Below are positions 15,878 through 22,601 of a DNA stretch of 54,316 bases, piece after piece. How positions within the stretch are numbered: the stretch's first letter is position 1; each line of letters opens with the position of its first letter. Position numbers and translations under genes: made by a program. The stretch is taken from positions 1 through 54,316 of the forward strand of contig NZ_BCWI01000024.1 in the NCBI RefSeq assembly GCF_001592125.1, written 5' to 3'. Source of the stretch: Microbacterium hominis NBRC 15708. Its GTDB lineage: Bacteria > Actinomycetota > Actinomycetes > Actinomycetales > Microbacteriaceae. The notes under the pieces were generated by a model. It saw only the letters and a list, made by a program, of their open reading frames with translations, did not search any database and was not told the DNA's origin.

Positions 15878-17385
15878 CCCTTGCTCTTGGCCAGTTCGGC
15901 GAGGTCGATGCGCTCGTTGACGTTGACCGAGGGGAAGCCGCTCACGTTGGTGGCGACCGCGACGACCGAGGCACCGTTGTACAGCCAGTCGGCGGCCTGG
16001 TCGTCGGCGACGATCTTCGCGGCCTTCTTCAGCAGGTCGGCGGAGGTCTGCTCGTCGGTCGCGCTGAGCGACTGCTGGTAGAGCTTCTGCACCTCGGCGT
16101 TGTCGTAGGTGAAGTAGTAGTCCGGGTTCGCCCAGTTCTCGAAGTCACGCGCCTCGGTGTGCAGGACGAAGCTGAGGTCGTAATTCTTGTTGATGTAGAC
16201 GTCGTTGAGCCACGTCGGGAACTCGACGGCCTTCACCTTGAGCGTGATGCCCACGTCGTTGAGGTTCGACACGAGGATCTGCGACACCGTCGTCCCGTAG
16301 AACGAGGGGATCGTGAGGGTCAGCGTGAGATCGCTCACGCCCGCCTCCGCGAGCAGCTTCTTCGCGGCATCCGGATCGAACGGCGCCGTCGACGAGAGGT
16401 CCTCGTAGCCGGGGTCGAGCTCGGGGATGGGACCGTAGAGGGTCTGGCCCGCACCCAGCGCCTTCACGATGGCGTCGTGGTCGATGGCCTGGCGGATGGC
16501 CTGGCGCACGCGCTTGTCGGACAGCGGGGCCTTCGTCGCATTCATCGCGAGCGTGCCCTTGTCGGTGGACTTGCCGAGCACGAGCGCGAAGTCGCCGTTC
16601 GCCTCGACCTGGTCCTTGAGGTTCGCGTCGAAGCCGGTGACGACGTCGAGCTCGTGGGCGAGAGCGCCGTTGAGGGCCGCCTGGTTGTCGGGGATGTAGT
16701 CGAAGACGACCTCCTTCGCCTTCGCCTTGTCGCCCCAGTAGGCGTCGTTGCGGTCGAAGGTGATCGAATCGCCCTGCTTCCAGTTCGCGAGGGTGAACGG
16801 ACCGGTGCCGTTGGCCTTCGTCTTGCGGTCGGTGGTGTCGTCCTTCTTCAGGACGAGGCCGGCGCGACCGGTGAGGTTCCACAGCAGGCTCGAGTCGGGC
16901 TCGCTGAGGGTGAGGACGATGTCCTGGCCGTTCGCGGCGATCGTCTGCACGCGGGCGAGGCGCTCGGAGTCGCGGTAGGCGGCGTTGTCCTTCACCTGCT
17001 GGAGCGACCAGACGACGTCCTCGGGCGTGAGGGGCGAGCCGTCGTGGAAGCTCACCCCCTCGCGGAGGGTGAACGTGTAGGTGAGGCCGTCGCCGGAGAC
17101 GTCGTAGCTGCTGGCCAACGCCGGCTCGATCTGCTGGTCGGGCGTGCGGGAGACGAGCCCCTGGTACACGTTGTCGATGAGGATCTGGTCGAGCGCGGCG
17201 CCGGCCGTCTCGCGGATGTCGAGGTTGCTCGGCTCGGAGACCAGGCGCACCGTCACGACGGCGTCGGGGTCGGGCGTGACCGCGGAGGCCGAGGTGTCGG
17301 GGGCGGCGCCGCCGGAGCAGGCGCTGAGCAGCAGGGCGCCGGCCGCGATGAGCGCGGCCGCGGCGACGGAGGTGCGGCGAAGCAT
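15874..17385 (-). CDS. ABC transporter substrate-binding lipoprotein, family 5
   Basis: 503 residues. Signal peptide with lipobox LLSAC; the lipidated Cys is about residue 23, so the protein is anchored outside the membrane. The family 5 (peptide/nickel) fold is recognisable from the YTFTLREGVSFHDGSPLTPEDVVWS region and the SDKRVRQAIRQAIDHD helix. Family 5 proteins bind peptides, opines, nickel complexes or sugars, so the substrate is open. First gene of a five-gene operon. AAAGGA precedes ATG 17385 by 10 nt; the probable -10 box (TAGGCT) lies about 80 nt upstream. Confidence 0.9.
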   Translation of the reverse strand: MLRRTSVAAAALIAAGALLLSACSGGAAPDTSASAVTPDPDAVVTVRLVSEPSNLDIRETAGAALDQILIDNVYQGLVSRTPDQQIEPALASSYDVSGDGLTYTFTLREGVSFHDGSPLTPEDVVWSLQQVKDNAAYRDSERLARVQTIAANGQDIVLTLSEPDSSLLWNLTGRAGLVLKKDDTTDRKTKANGTGPFTLANWKQGDSITFDRNDAYWGDKAKAKEVVFDYIPDNQAALNGALAHELDVVTGFDANLKDQVEANGDFALVLGKSTDKGTLAMNATKAPLSDKRVRQAIRQAIDHDAIVKALGAGQTLYGPIPELDPGYEDLSSTAPFDPDAAKKLLAEAGVSDLTLTLTIPSFYGTTVSQILVSNLNDVGITLKVKAVEFPTWLNDVYINKNYDLSFVLHTEARDFENWANPDYYFTYDNAEVQKLYQQSLSATDEQTSADLLKKAAKIVADDQAADWLYNGASVVAVATNVSGFPSVNVNERIDLAELAKSKG

Positions 17386-17462
17386 GTGAGAGGTGTCCTT
17401 TCGGGGGCGCGGGCATGCGCCGGTGCTGTGCGCAGCGGCCCGCGGACTCTTGTGCGCGTTAC

Positions 17463-17468
17463 AGCCTA
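17463..17468 (-). promoter_or_regulatory. -10 box TAGGCT for the dpp-like operon
   Basis: TAGGCT on the minus strand, inside the palindrome AGCCTAGGCT (17463-17472), gives a leader of about 70 nt before ATG 17385. Unlike most genes here, this operon appears to have a leader and a Shine-Dalgarno. The rest of the gap 17386-17549 shows nothing else. Confidence 0.45.
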
Positions 17469-17549
17469 GGCTTTGCCGGGCCCGTCGCGGTCATCGATCG
17501 TCGCAGCCCCGACACGGCGCGTCATGCAGCGCGTCGGGCCGGCCCCGCC

Positions 17550-18488
17550 TCAACCGCGGGCGACCTGTGCGATCAGTCGCGCCAGCTCGACCGGCTGCTC
17601 CTCCTGGACGTTGTGGCCCGAGACGATGTCGACCACGGATGCCGCGGGCAGGCGGCGCCGGAACTCGTCGGCATCCGCCGGCGTCACGAACCCGCGGGTG
17701 CCGCGCACGAGCGTGATCGGCGCGGCGACGGCCGCGAGATCGTCCCAGCCGCTCGCCGTCAGCGCGCCGCGCAGAGCGGCCTGCTGGGCGGCGGCGCTCG
17801 CGGCGGCATCCGGGTCGCCGGCGAGCGCGTTCGCGAGGTGGGCGAAGTGGTGCTTCCACTCGATGCGGCCGTCCGCGCGGATGCGCGAGTTCAGCGTGAC
17901 CCCGCGCGTCGCGGCCTCGCGCGACCCGCCGAGGCCGAAGGCGAGGGCGCGTTCGACGAGCTCCTCTCGGCTCGCCCAATCGGTGGGCCCCGCGAAGAAG
18001 GCCGCGATCTGGGCGGCGTCGCCGTTGGGATCGATGCCGGGAGTGATGTCGACGACGATCAGCTCGCGCACGAGGTCGGGGTGTGCCGCGGCGAGGGCCG
18101 CGCCGGTGAGGCCGCCGAGCGACTGCCCGACCAGCACCTGCGCGGCCGGTGCCCAGGCGGCGATCGCGGGGGCGATGTCGGCGGCCAGCACGCCGCCCGC
18201 GTACGTCGCGTCCGCCCGCCACGACGAGTCGCCGTGGCCGGGCAGGTCCACGGCCAGCGCCGGGAGCCCGAGGGCGAGCACCGTCGTGTCCCACGTGTGG
18301 GCGTTCAGGCCCGCGCCGTGCAGGAGGGTGACCTGCGGGGGAACGAAGGCTCCGGTGGTCGGATCGCCGTAGTGGAGGGCGCTGACCGTGCGACCGTCCG
18401 GCAGCGTGTGGGTCAGCCGGCGGACCGGAGGCGGGGCGTCGATGCCGAGCTCCGCGGCCTGGGCCGCGAGGAAGGAGAACTCATCCAT
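17550..18488 (-). CDS. Alpha/beta hydrolase
   Basis: 312 residues, single alpha/beta-hydrolase domain, cytosolic. LLHGAGLNAHTWD is the oxyanion-hole region, GQSLGG (about residues 120-125) the nucleophile elbow, and SGHNVQEEQP near the C terminus supplies the catalytic His. Members of this broad family are esterases, lactonases or haloperoxidases; no further assignment is possible. ATG 18488 (MDEFSFL) is chosen because GGGGAGA lies 8 nt upstream; the longer reading has no support. It diverges from the AhpD-like gene, sharing a 152-bp region with four inverted half-sites. Confidence 0.8.
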   Translation of the reverse strand: MDEFSFLAAQAAELGIDAPPPVRRLTHTLPDGRTVSALHYGDPTTGAFVPPQVTLLHGAGLNAHTWDTTVLALGLPALAVDLPGHGDSSWRADATYAGGVLAADIAPAIAAWAPAAQVLVGQSLGGLTGAALAAAHPDLVRELIVVDITPGIDPNGDAAQIAAFFAGPTDWASREELVERALAFGLGGSREAATRGVTLNSRIRADGRIEWKHHFAHLANALAGDPDAAASAAAQQAALRGALTASGWDDLAAVAAPITLVRGTRGFVTPADADEFRRRLPAASVVDIVSGHNVQEEQPVELARLIAQVARG

Positions 18489-18531
18489 CCCGCCATTCTC
18501 CCCCCTCTCCCTCTCCCACCCACCCCACCCC

Positions 18532-18611
18532 GCGAGCCGCCACGGCACGGACGAGCCGCTATAGCCTGGGCGGTGCGCGCGATGGCGGCTCGCACGCGGG
18601 ATAGCGGTTCG
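18532..18611. promoter_or_regulatory. Four related inverted half-sites in a divergent promoter region
   Basis: Four 11-bp sites share the core GAGCCGCYA: 18532-18542 and 18552-18562 on the plus strand, 18583-18593 and 18601-18611 on the minus strand. The first and third are perfect inverted copies; the second and fourth match except for one base. Start-to-start spacings are 20 and 18 bp, about two helical turns. They lie between the hydrolase and AhpD-like genes and end 18 bp before the latter's -10 box, which suits an operator for a multimeric regulator. No regulator gene is adjacent. Confidence 0.6.
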
Positions 18612-18628
18612 CGGGTGAGGGGGCGTCC

Positions 18629-18634
18629 TAGGCT
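18629..18634 (+). promoter_or_regulatory. -10 box TAGGCT, leaderless layout
   Basis: TAGGCT ends 6 nt before ATG 18641. The upstream half-sites end at 18611, covering the expected -35 zone. Confidence 0.6.
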
Positions 18635-18640
18635 GGGCGC

Positions 18641-19144
18641 ATGAGCAGCGAGCGTCGCGTCCACCTGTCCCGGTCCGCCCGTCCCGCCTACGACGCGCTG
18701 GAGGCCTTCTCCCAGACGGTCGGCACCATCGCGGCCGACGCGGGGATCGACGCGCGGCTGCGGGAGCTCGTGCTCATCCATGCCTCGCAGCTCAACGGCT
18801 GCGCCTACTGCGTGCGGGTGCACGTCGACCGCGGCGTGGCGGCGGGACTGACCGCCGACGACATCGCGCAGTTGGCGACGTGGCGCGAGTCGGGCGTCTT
18901 CTCGGCCCGTGAACGCGCCGCTCTCGAGCTCGCCGAGTGCTACGTCTTCATCCACGAGGAAGGCGTGCCGGACGAGGTCTACGACCGCGTGGGCGGCATC
19001 CTCTCCGAGCCGGAGTACGTCGCGATCAGCTGGCTCCTCGTCTCGATCAACGCGTTCAACCGCATCACGATCGCCGGGGCGTACCCCGTCCCGCCGCGCG
19101 GGGGCGAGGCGGCGGCCGCAGCAGCGGGGAGCGGCACCGCATGA
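18641..19144 (+). CDS. Carboxymuconolactone decarboxylase / AhpD-like protein
   Basis: 167 residues. The AhpD-type redox site CAYCVRVH (Cys about residues 48 and 51, His 55) is intact, preceded by the usual LRELVLIHASQLNGC helix. Such proteins are peroxidase or disulfide-reducing partners, or gamma-carboxymuconolactone decarboxylases; the CxxC...H arrangement favours the redox type. The stop overlaps the start of the tyrosine-phosphatase gene (ATGA), so the two are coupled. Confidence 0.85.
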   Translation: MSSERRVHLSRSARPAYDALEAFSQTVGTIAADAGIDARLRELVLIHASQLNGCAYCVRVHVDRGVAAGLTADDIAQLATWRESGVFSARERAALELAECYVFIHEEGVPDEVYDRVGGILSEPEYVAISWLLVSINAFNRITIAGAYPVPPRGGEAAAAAAGSGTA

Positions 19145-19851
19145 CGCTGGTGCCCGGAGCGCTCAACTTCCGCGACGTCGGCGGGCTGCCGGCGGGCTCG
19201 GGTACGACGAGGCCGCGGGTGCTCTTCCGCTCCGGCAACCTCGCTCGGCTGACCGGCGAGGGATGCCGCGCGCTCGCGGATCTCGGCGTGCGCCGGATCG
19301 TGGATCTGCGCGCCGACGACGAGGTCGCCACCGAGCCGAGTCGCGTCGACGGCCTCGACCTCGAGACGGTCCGCATCCCGCTGTTCGTCGGATCGGTCGG
19401 ATCCTTCTTCGCGGAGGACAGATCGCTCGCGCAGATGTACCGCGAGCTGGTCGACGGCTCGGCGCCGCAGCTCGTCGAGGCCGCGCGCGCCGTCCTGGGC
19501 GCGCAGCCCGTGCTCGTGCACTGCACGGTGGGCAAGGACCGCACGGGCGTGACGATCGCGTTGCTGCTGGCGGCGGGGGGCGTCGACGAGGACGCGATCG
19601 TCGCCGACTACGCCCGGACGGAGGAGCTGCTGCCGCCGGAGCGGAACGGGCGCGTGCTGGCGTATCTGCGCACCCTGCATCCCGACGCGCGCCATCTCGA
19701 CGACCTCGTGACGCGTTCGCCGGCCACGGTCATGCGCGATCTCCTCGCCGACGTGCGCGGCCGCTACGGCGGCGCCGCCGACTACCTGCGCGCCTACGGA
19801 CTGACGGAGGGCGAGGTGGCGGCCCTGCGTACGCACCTCATCGAAGAATGA
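19141..19851 (+). CDS. Tyrosine-protein phosphatase, PtpB/Y_phosphatase3-like
   Basis: 236 residues. The phosphatase P-loop is HCTVGKDRTG (about residues 124-133, HCx5R), with the extra K and D of the mycobacterial PtpB/MptpB type, which also act on phosphoinositides. The N-terminal NFRDVGGLP and RSGNL motifs are diagnostic of this family. No signal peptide. It starts within the stop of the AhpD-like gene. Its TGA stop is the left edge of the iron box of the next gene. Confidence 0.88.
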   Translation: MTLVPGALNFRDVGGLPAGSGTTRPRVLFRSGNLARLTGEGCRALADLGVRRIVDLRADDEVATEPSRVDGLDLETVRIPLFVGSVGSFFAEDRSLAQMYRELVDGSAPQLVEAARAVLGAQPVLVHCTVGKDRTGVTIALLLAAGGVDEDAIVADYARTEELLPPERNGRVLAYLRTLHPDARHLDDLVTRSPATVMRDLLADVRGRYGGAADYLRAYGLTEGEVAALRTHLIEE

Positions 19852-19867
19852 GGTAAGGCTCCCCTTA
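19849..19867 (+). promoter_or_regulatory. IdeR/DtxR-like iron box
   Basis: The 19 bases match the consensus TTAGGTTAGGCTAACCTAA at 14 positions, including AGG, AGGCT and CCT blocks. The site covers the expected -35 region of the SIP-domain gene, whose -10 candidate TATGAT is at 19876-19881. That position would let an iron-loaded repressor block transcription. The gene function (siderophore-interacting domain) fits. Confidence 0.7.
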
Positions 19868-19875
19868 ACAGAGCG

Positions 19876-19881
19876 TATGAT
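19876..19881 (+). promoter_or_regulatory. -10 box TATGAT for the SIP-domain gene
   Basis: TATGAT ends 10 nt before ATG 19892, giving a leader of only a few bases. A GGGGG run 5 nt before the ATG may serve as ribosome-binding site if transcription starts slightly earlier. Confidence 0.5.
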
Positions 19882-19891
19882 GGGGGTCATC

Positions 19892-20431
19892 ATGACTTCC
19901 CTCGCGACACGTGCCGTGCACGACTCGACCGCCTGCAAGGCGTCGCGTCACGCGCGCGTGCAGCACCTCATCACGGCCGACGAGAACGCGCTCGCCGAGC
20001 TGGAGGCGCTCATCGCGACCCTGCCGATCTGCTCGACCGGCCGCGTCTTCGTCGAGGTTCCCGATGCGTCGTGGATCGCTCCGATCACCGTGCCCGCCCG
20101 GATGGTGCTCACGTGGCTCGATCGATCGACGCGCAGCGGCGAGCCGGGCACGGGTCGGGCATGCGCCCCGGGGCAGGCGCTGAGCCGCGCCGTCACCGCC
20201 TGGGCCGACGAGATGCTCTGCGACGACGCCGTCTCCGACGAAGCCGCGGCGGACGACACCGACGGGCTTCGGCCCGCGTCGGATGCCGCGTGCGTCGACG
20301 GCACGCGCATCCACCTGCTCGGGGGCTTCCTCGGCACCGCCGACATCTTCGATCACCTCACCGAGCGTCTGGGCATCGCCGCCGCGGCGGTGCACACGCC
20401 TGCCCGCTTCGGGCTCGTCAGCTCCCGCTGA
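19892..20431 (+). CDS. Stand-alone siderophore-interacting-protein (SIP) domain protein
   Basis: 179 residues. The chain aligns by eye with the C-terminal NAD(P)H-binding half of siderophore-interacting ferric reductases: HLITADENALAELEALIATL at the start and VFVEVPDASW after it. The N-terminal FAD-binding half is missing, so it cannot be a complete reductase; it may pair with another flavoprotein or use a bound cofactor differently. The central 45 residues are acidic and Ala-rich. The iron box upstream supports induction under iron limitation. ATG 19892 is chosen over 19877 and 19880, which overlap the -10 box. The 3' end overlaps the opposing gene by 14 bp. Confidence 0.7.
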   Translation: MTSLATRAVHDSTACKASRHARVQHLITADENALAELEALIATLPICSTGRVFVEVPDASWIAPITVPARMVLTWLDRSTRSGEPGTGRACAPGQALSRAVTAWADEMLCDDAVSDEAAADDTDGLRPASDAACVDGTRIHLLGGFLGTADIFDHLTERLGIAAAAVHTPARFGLVSSR

Positions 20432-20900
20432 CCCGCGCGCCCTTCGTCGACGACGAGCCGCGTGGCACGTAGTTGCCCTCCTCCAGCCCGGCGAGGATCT
20501 CGAAGCGGTTCGTCAGCGGATCCCGACCGGCCACGGCGTACAGCAGCGGCATGAGGAACCCGTAGCGGCGCCACTGGCGCGCGTGCACGGCCTCGTGCCG
20601 CAGCACCGCGTCGCCGATGTGCGGCGAGTCGGTGAGGAAGCACCCGCCCACGCACACGCCGCCGCGACCGAACGTCCAGGAGGGCATCCCGGTGAAGACC
20701 CAGAGCCCGCCCCGGCGCTCGATGCGTCCCGTCGACCACAGCGTCCCCCAGACCCAGCCCACGGCCGTGCCCCACCAGTAGCCGACGCGGCTCACCGGCG
20801 AGTCGAGGAGGAAGCCGGGGATCAGCGCGTCCAGGCGTCGCCCGCGCGCCACGGCCCGGGCAGCACGGGTCTGCCAGCCGGGAGGCGGAGTCGCGATCAC
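20418..20900 (-). CDS. Small HExxH-containing protein of unknown function
   Basis: 160 residues. HEAVHARQW (about residues 103-111) is a gluzincin-like HExxH motif. Tryptophan-rich segments before it (GYWWGTAVGWVWGTLWSTG) may form a membrane-associated helix. A glycine/cysteine-rich hairpin (GRGGVCVGGCF) precedes the motif. The layout is that of a minimal metal-dependent hydrolase or a metal-binding protein; I recognise no named family. Related proteins are sometimes labelled Fe-S oxidoreductase, which nothing here supports. GTG 20900 overlaps the arginase-family stop (GTGA), so it is the second gene of that operon. Confidence 0.7.
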   Translation of the reverse strand: MIATPPPGWQTRAARAVARGRRLDALIPGFLLDSPVSRVGYWWGTAVGWVWGTLWSTGRIERRGGLWVFTGMPSWTFGRGGVCVGGCFLTDSPHIGDAVLRHEAVHARQWRRYGFLMPLLYAVAGRDPLTNRFEILAGLEEGNYVPRGSSSTKGARVSGS

Positions 20901-21709
20901 GCGAGCGCGCCGACCACGCGGAGGATCGTCCCGAGATCGTCGACGGCCGCCGCGGGCGAGGCCGGTGCGAACCCGGAGAGCGATGCGCCCGCGAGGGGGA
21001 AGCGCGAGCGCACCGCGCCGATCGCGGCGGTCAGCTGCGCGAGCGTGAGCCCGAAGGGGACCGGACGGGAGACACCCGCGAGCACCGCCGGGTCGAGCAC
21101 GTCGAGATCGACGTGGATGTACACGGCCTGCGCGCCGGTGGCCGCCACCGCGTCCACGAGCGCGCTCGCCTCGGCGGCGGCATCCGCGTCGACGACGCGC
21201 ACCGCGCTGGTGTCCAGGAACGCGCGTTCCGGCTCGTCGAGCTCGCGGGTGCCGACCAGCACGGTGCGATCCTCCGCGACGGCGCCGCCGCCCGGGAGCG
21301 CGGAGGTCGCCACGACCGCACGGAGCGCCATCCCGGCGAACGCGCCGGAGGGCGAGGTGGTCGGGGTGTGGAGGTCGCCGTGCGCGTCGAACCACACGAC
21401 GGCGAGGTCGGTGTGCGTCCGGGCGGCGTGCGCGATCGCGGGAAGGGCCACGCCGCAGTCGCCGCCGATGACGAGGGCGGGCTCGTCGCCGGTCGCCAGG
21501 GCGGCGCCGACGGCCTCCGCGACGCGGTTCAGGGCGCTGAAACGGCGGATGCCCGTCTCGAGCTCTTCGCCGGCCTCCGCCGGGACCTCGACGCGCGTCG
21601 TCGCGGCGCGCGGGAGGTCGCCCGCGATCGCCTCGGCACCGTCGACGAGCAGCATCGCCCGCGGGGCGGGCGAGCCCTGCCACTGCGGCACCACCAGGAA
21701 GCGTGTCAT
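20897..21709 (-). CDS. Arginase/agmatinase-family hydrolase
   Basis: 270 residues, ureohydrolase fold with a two-metal site. DAHGDLHT and HVDLDVLDP supply the expected aspartates and a histidine. The first ligand motif is GGDCG where arginases usually have GGDHS, so one Mn-ligand His is replaced by Cys. Arginase, agmatinase, guanidinobutyrase or formiminoglutamase are all possible. GGAAGGA precedes ATG 21709 by 7 nt. It is followed by the HExxH gene with a 4-bp overlap. Confidence 0.8.
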   Translation of the reverse strand: MTRFLVVPQWQGSPAPRAMLLVDGAEAIAGDLPRAATTRVEVPAEAGEELETGIRRFSALNRVAEAVGAALATGDEPALVIGGDCGVALPAIAHAARTHTDLAVVWFDAHGDLHTPTTSPSGAFAGMALRAVVATSALPGGGAVAEDRTVLVGTRELDEPERAFLDTSAVRVVDADAAAEASALVDAVAATGAQAVYIHVDLDVLDPAVLAGVSRPVPFGLTLAQLTAAIGAVRSRFPLAGASLSGFAPASPAAAVDDLGTILRVVGALA

Positions 21710-21739
21710 GCGGTCGTCCTTCCGTCCCCGCGGGCCGTC

Positions 21740-21769
21740 CCGGGGCTCCCGCGTCGGGCGGGGCCCCGG
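21740..21769. terminator. GC hairpin after pspA
   Basis: CCGGGGC (21740-21746) pairs with GCCCCGG (21763-21769), with a smaller CCCG/CGGG stem inside. It lies 17-46 nt after the pspA stop on the minus strand. There is no T run, so termination strength is uncertain. Confidence 0.45.
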
Positions 21770-21785
21770 AACGTGCGCGCCGTTC

Positions 21786-22523
21786 CTACTGCTCGAGCGC
21801 CGCCGTGGGGCTGCCGCCGCTCTTGAGCGCGGCCAGCCGCGCCTCGACCTCGGTGAGCTCGCCGACGTCCTCGAGCTCGTTGAACTGGGCATCGAGGCTG
21901 GATGCCGCCAGCTCCGCCTTGCCGGCGGCGAGGGCCTCCTGGCGACGGACCTTGTCTTCGAAGCGTCCGAGCTCGCTCGTGGGGTCGAGCACGTCGATCG
22001 ACTTCACGGCGTCGTGCACCTTGTTCTGCGCCTCGGCGGTCTTCGCGCGCGCCAGCAGCTCGCTGCGCTTCGCCTTGAGCTGCTCGAGCTTCTGCTTCAT
22101 GCCGTTGAGGCCGTCCTTGAGCTTGTCGACGACCTCCGTCTGGGAGGCGATCGTCGGCTGGACGGCCTTGGCCTCGTTCTCCTCGCTGATCTGGCGCTGC
22201 AGGGCGATCTTGGCGAGGTTGTCGAACTTGTCGGCATCCGCGGCGTTGCCGGCGGCGCGCAGCTCGTCGGCCTTGCGGCTGGCGGCGAGGGCCTTGTTGC
22301 CCCATTCCGCGGCGGCACGGACGTCCTCTTCGTGGTCGCGCTCGAGCAGGCGCAGGTTTCCGATGGTCTCAGCGATGGCGGACTCGGCGTCAGCGATCGA
22401 GTTGGTGTAGTCGCGCACCAGCTGGTCGAGCATCTTCTGCGGGTCTTCGGCGGAATCGAGCATCGCGTTGATGTTCGCCTTCACGAGAGTCGAGATGCGG
22501 CCGAAGATGGACTGCTTTGCCAT
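21786..22523 (-). CDS. pspA: PspA/IM30 family envelope-stress protein
   Basis: 245 residues, almost entirely helical coiled coil, with the N-terminal amphipathic helix (SIFGRISTLVKANINAMLD) that binds stressed membrane. PspA/IM30 proteins are ESCRT-III-like and form rods or rings on the cytoplasmic membrane. The C-terminal third is Glu/Ala-rich. It follows the TPM-domain gene by 78 nt on the same strand, a common pairing in actinobacteria, so both probably act on membrane integrity. Confidence 0.92.
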   Translation of the reverse strand: MAKQSIFGRISTLVKANINAMLDSAEDPQKMLDQLVRDYTNSIADAESAIAETIGNLRLLERDHEEDVRAAAEWGNKALAASRKADELRAAGNAADADKFDNLAKIALQRQISEENEAKAVQPTIASQTEVVDKLKDGLNGMKQKLEQLKAKRSELLARAKTAEAQNKVHDAVKSIDVLDPTSELGRFEDKVRRQEALAAGKAELAASSLDAQFNELEDVGELTEVEARLAALKSGGSPTAALEQ

Positions 22524-22601
22524 CGGTTTTCCTTTCCTAGCGGGAAACTGCGGGGACTGCGAGGTCAGTGGTGGTGGGCGGGAGAAGGGCGGGATGCCGG
22601 C

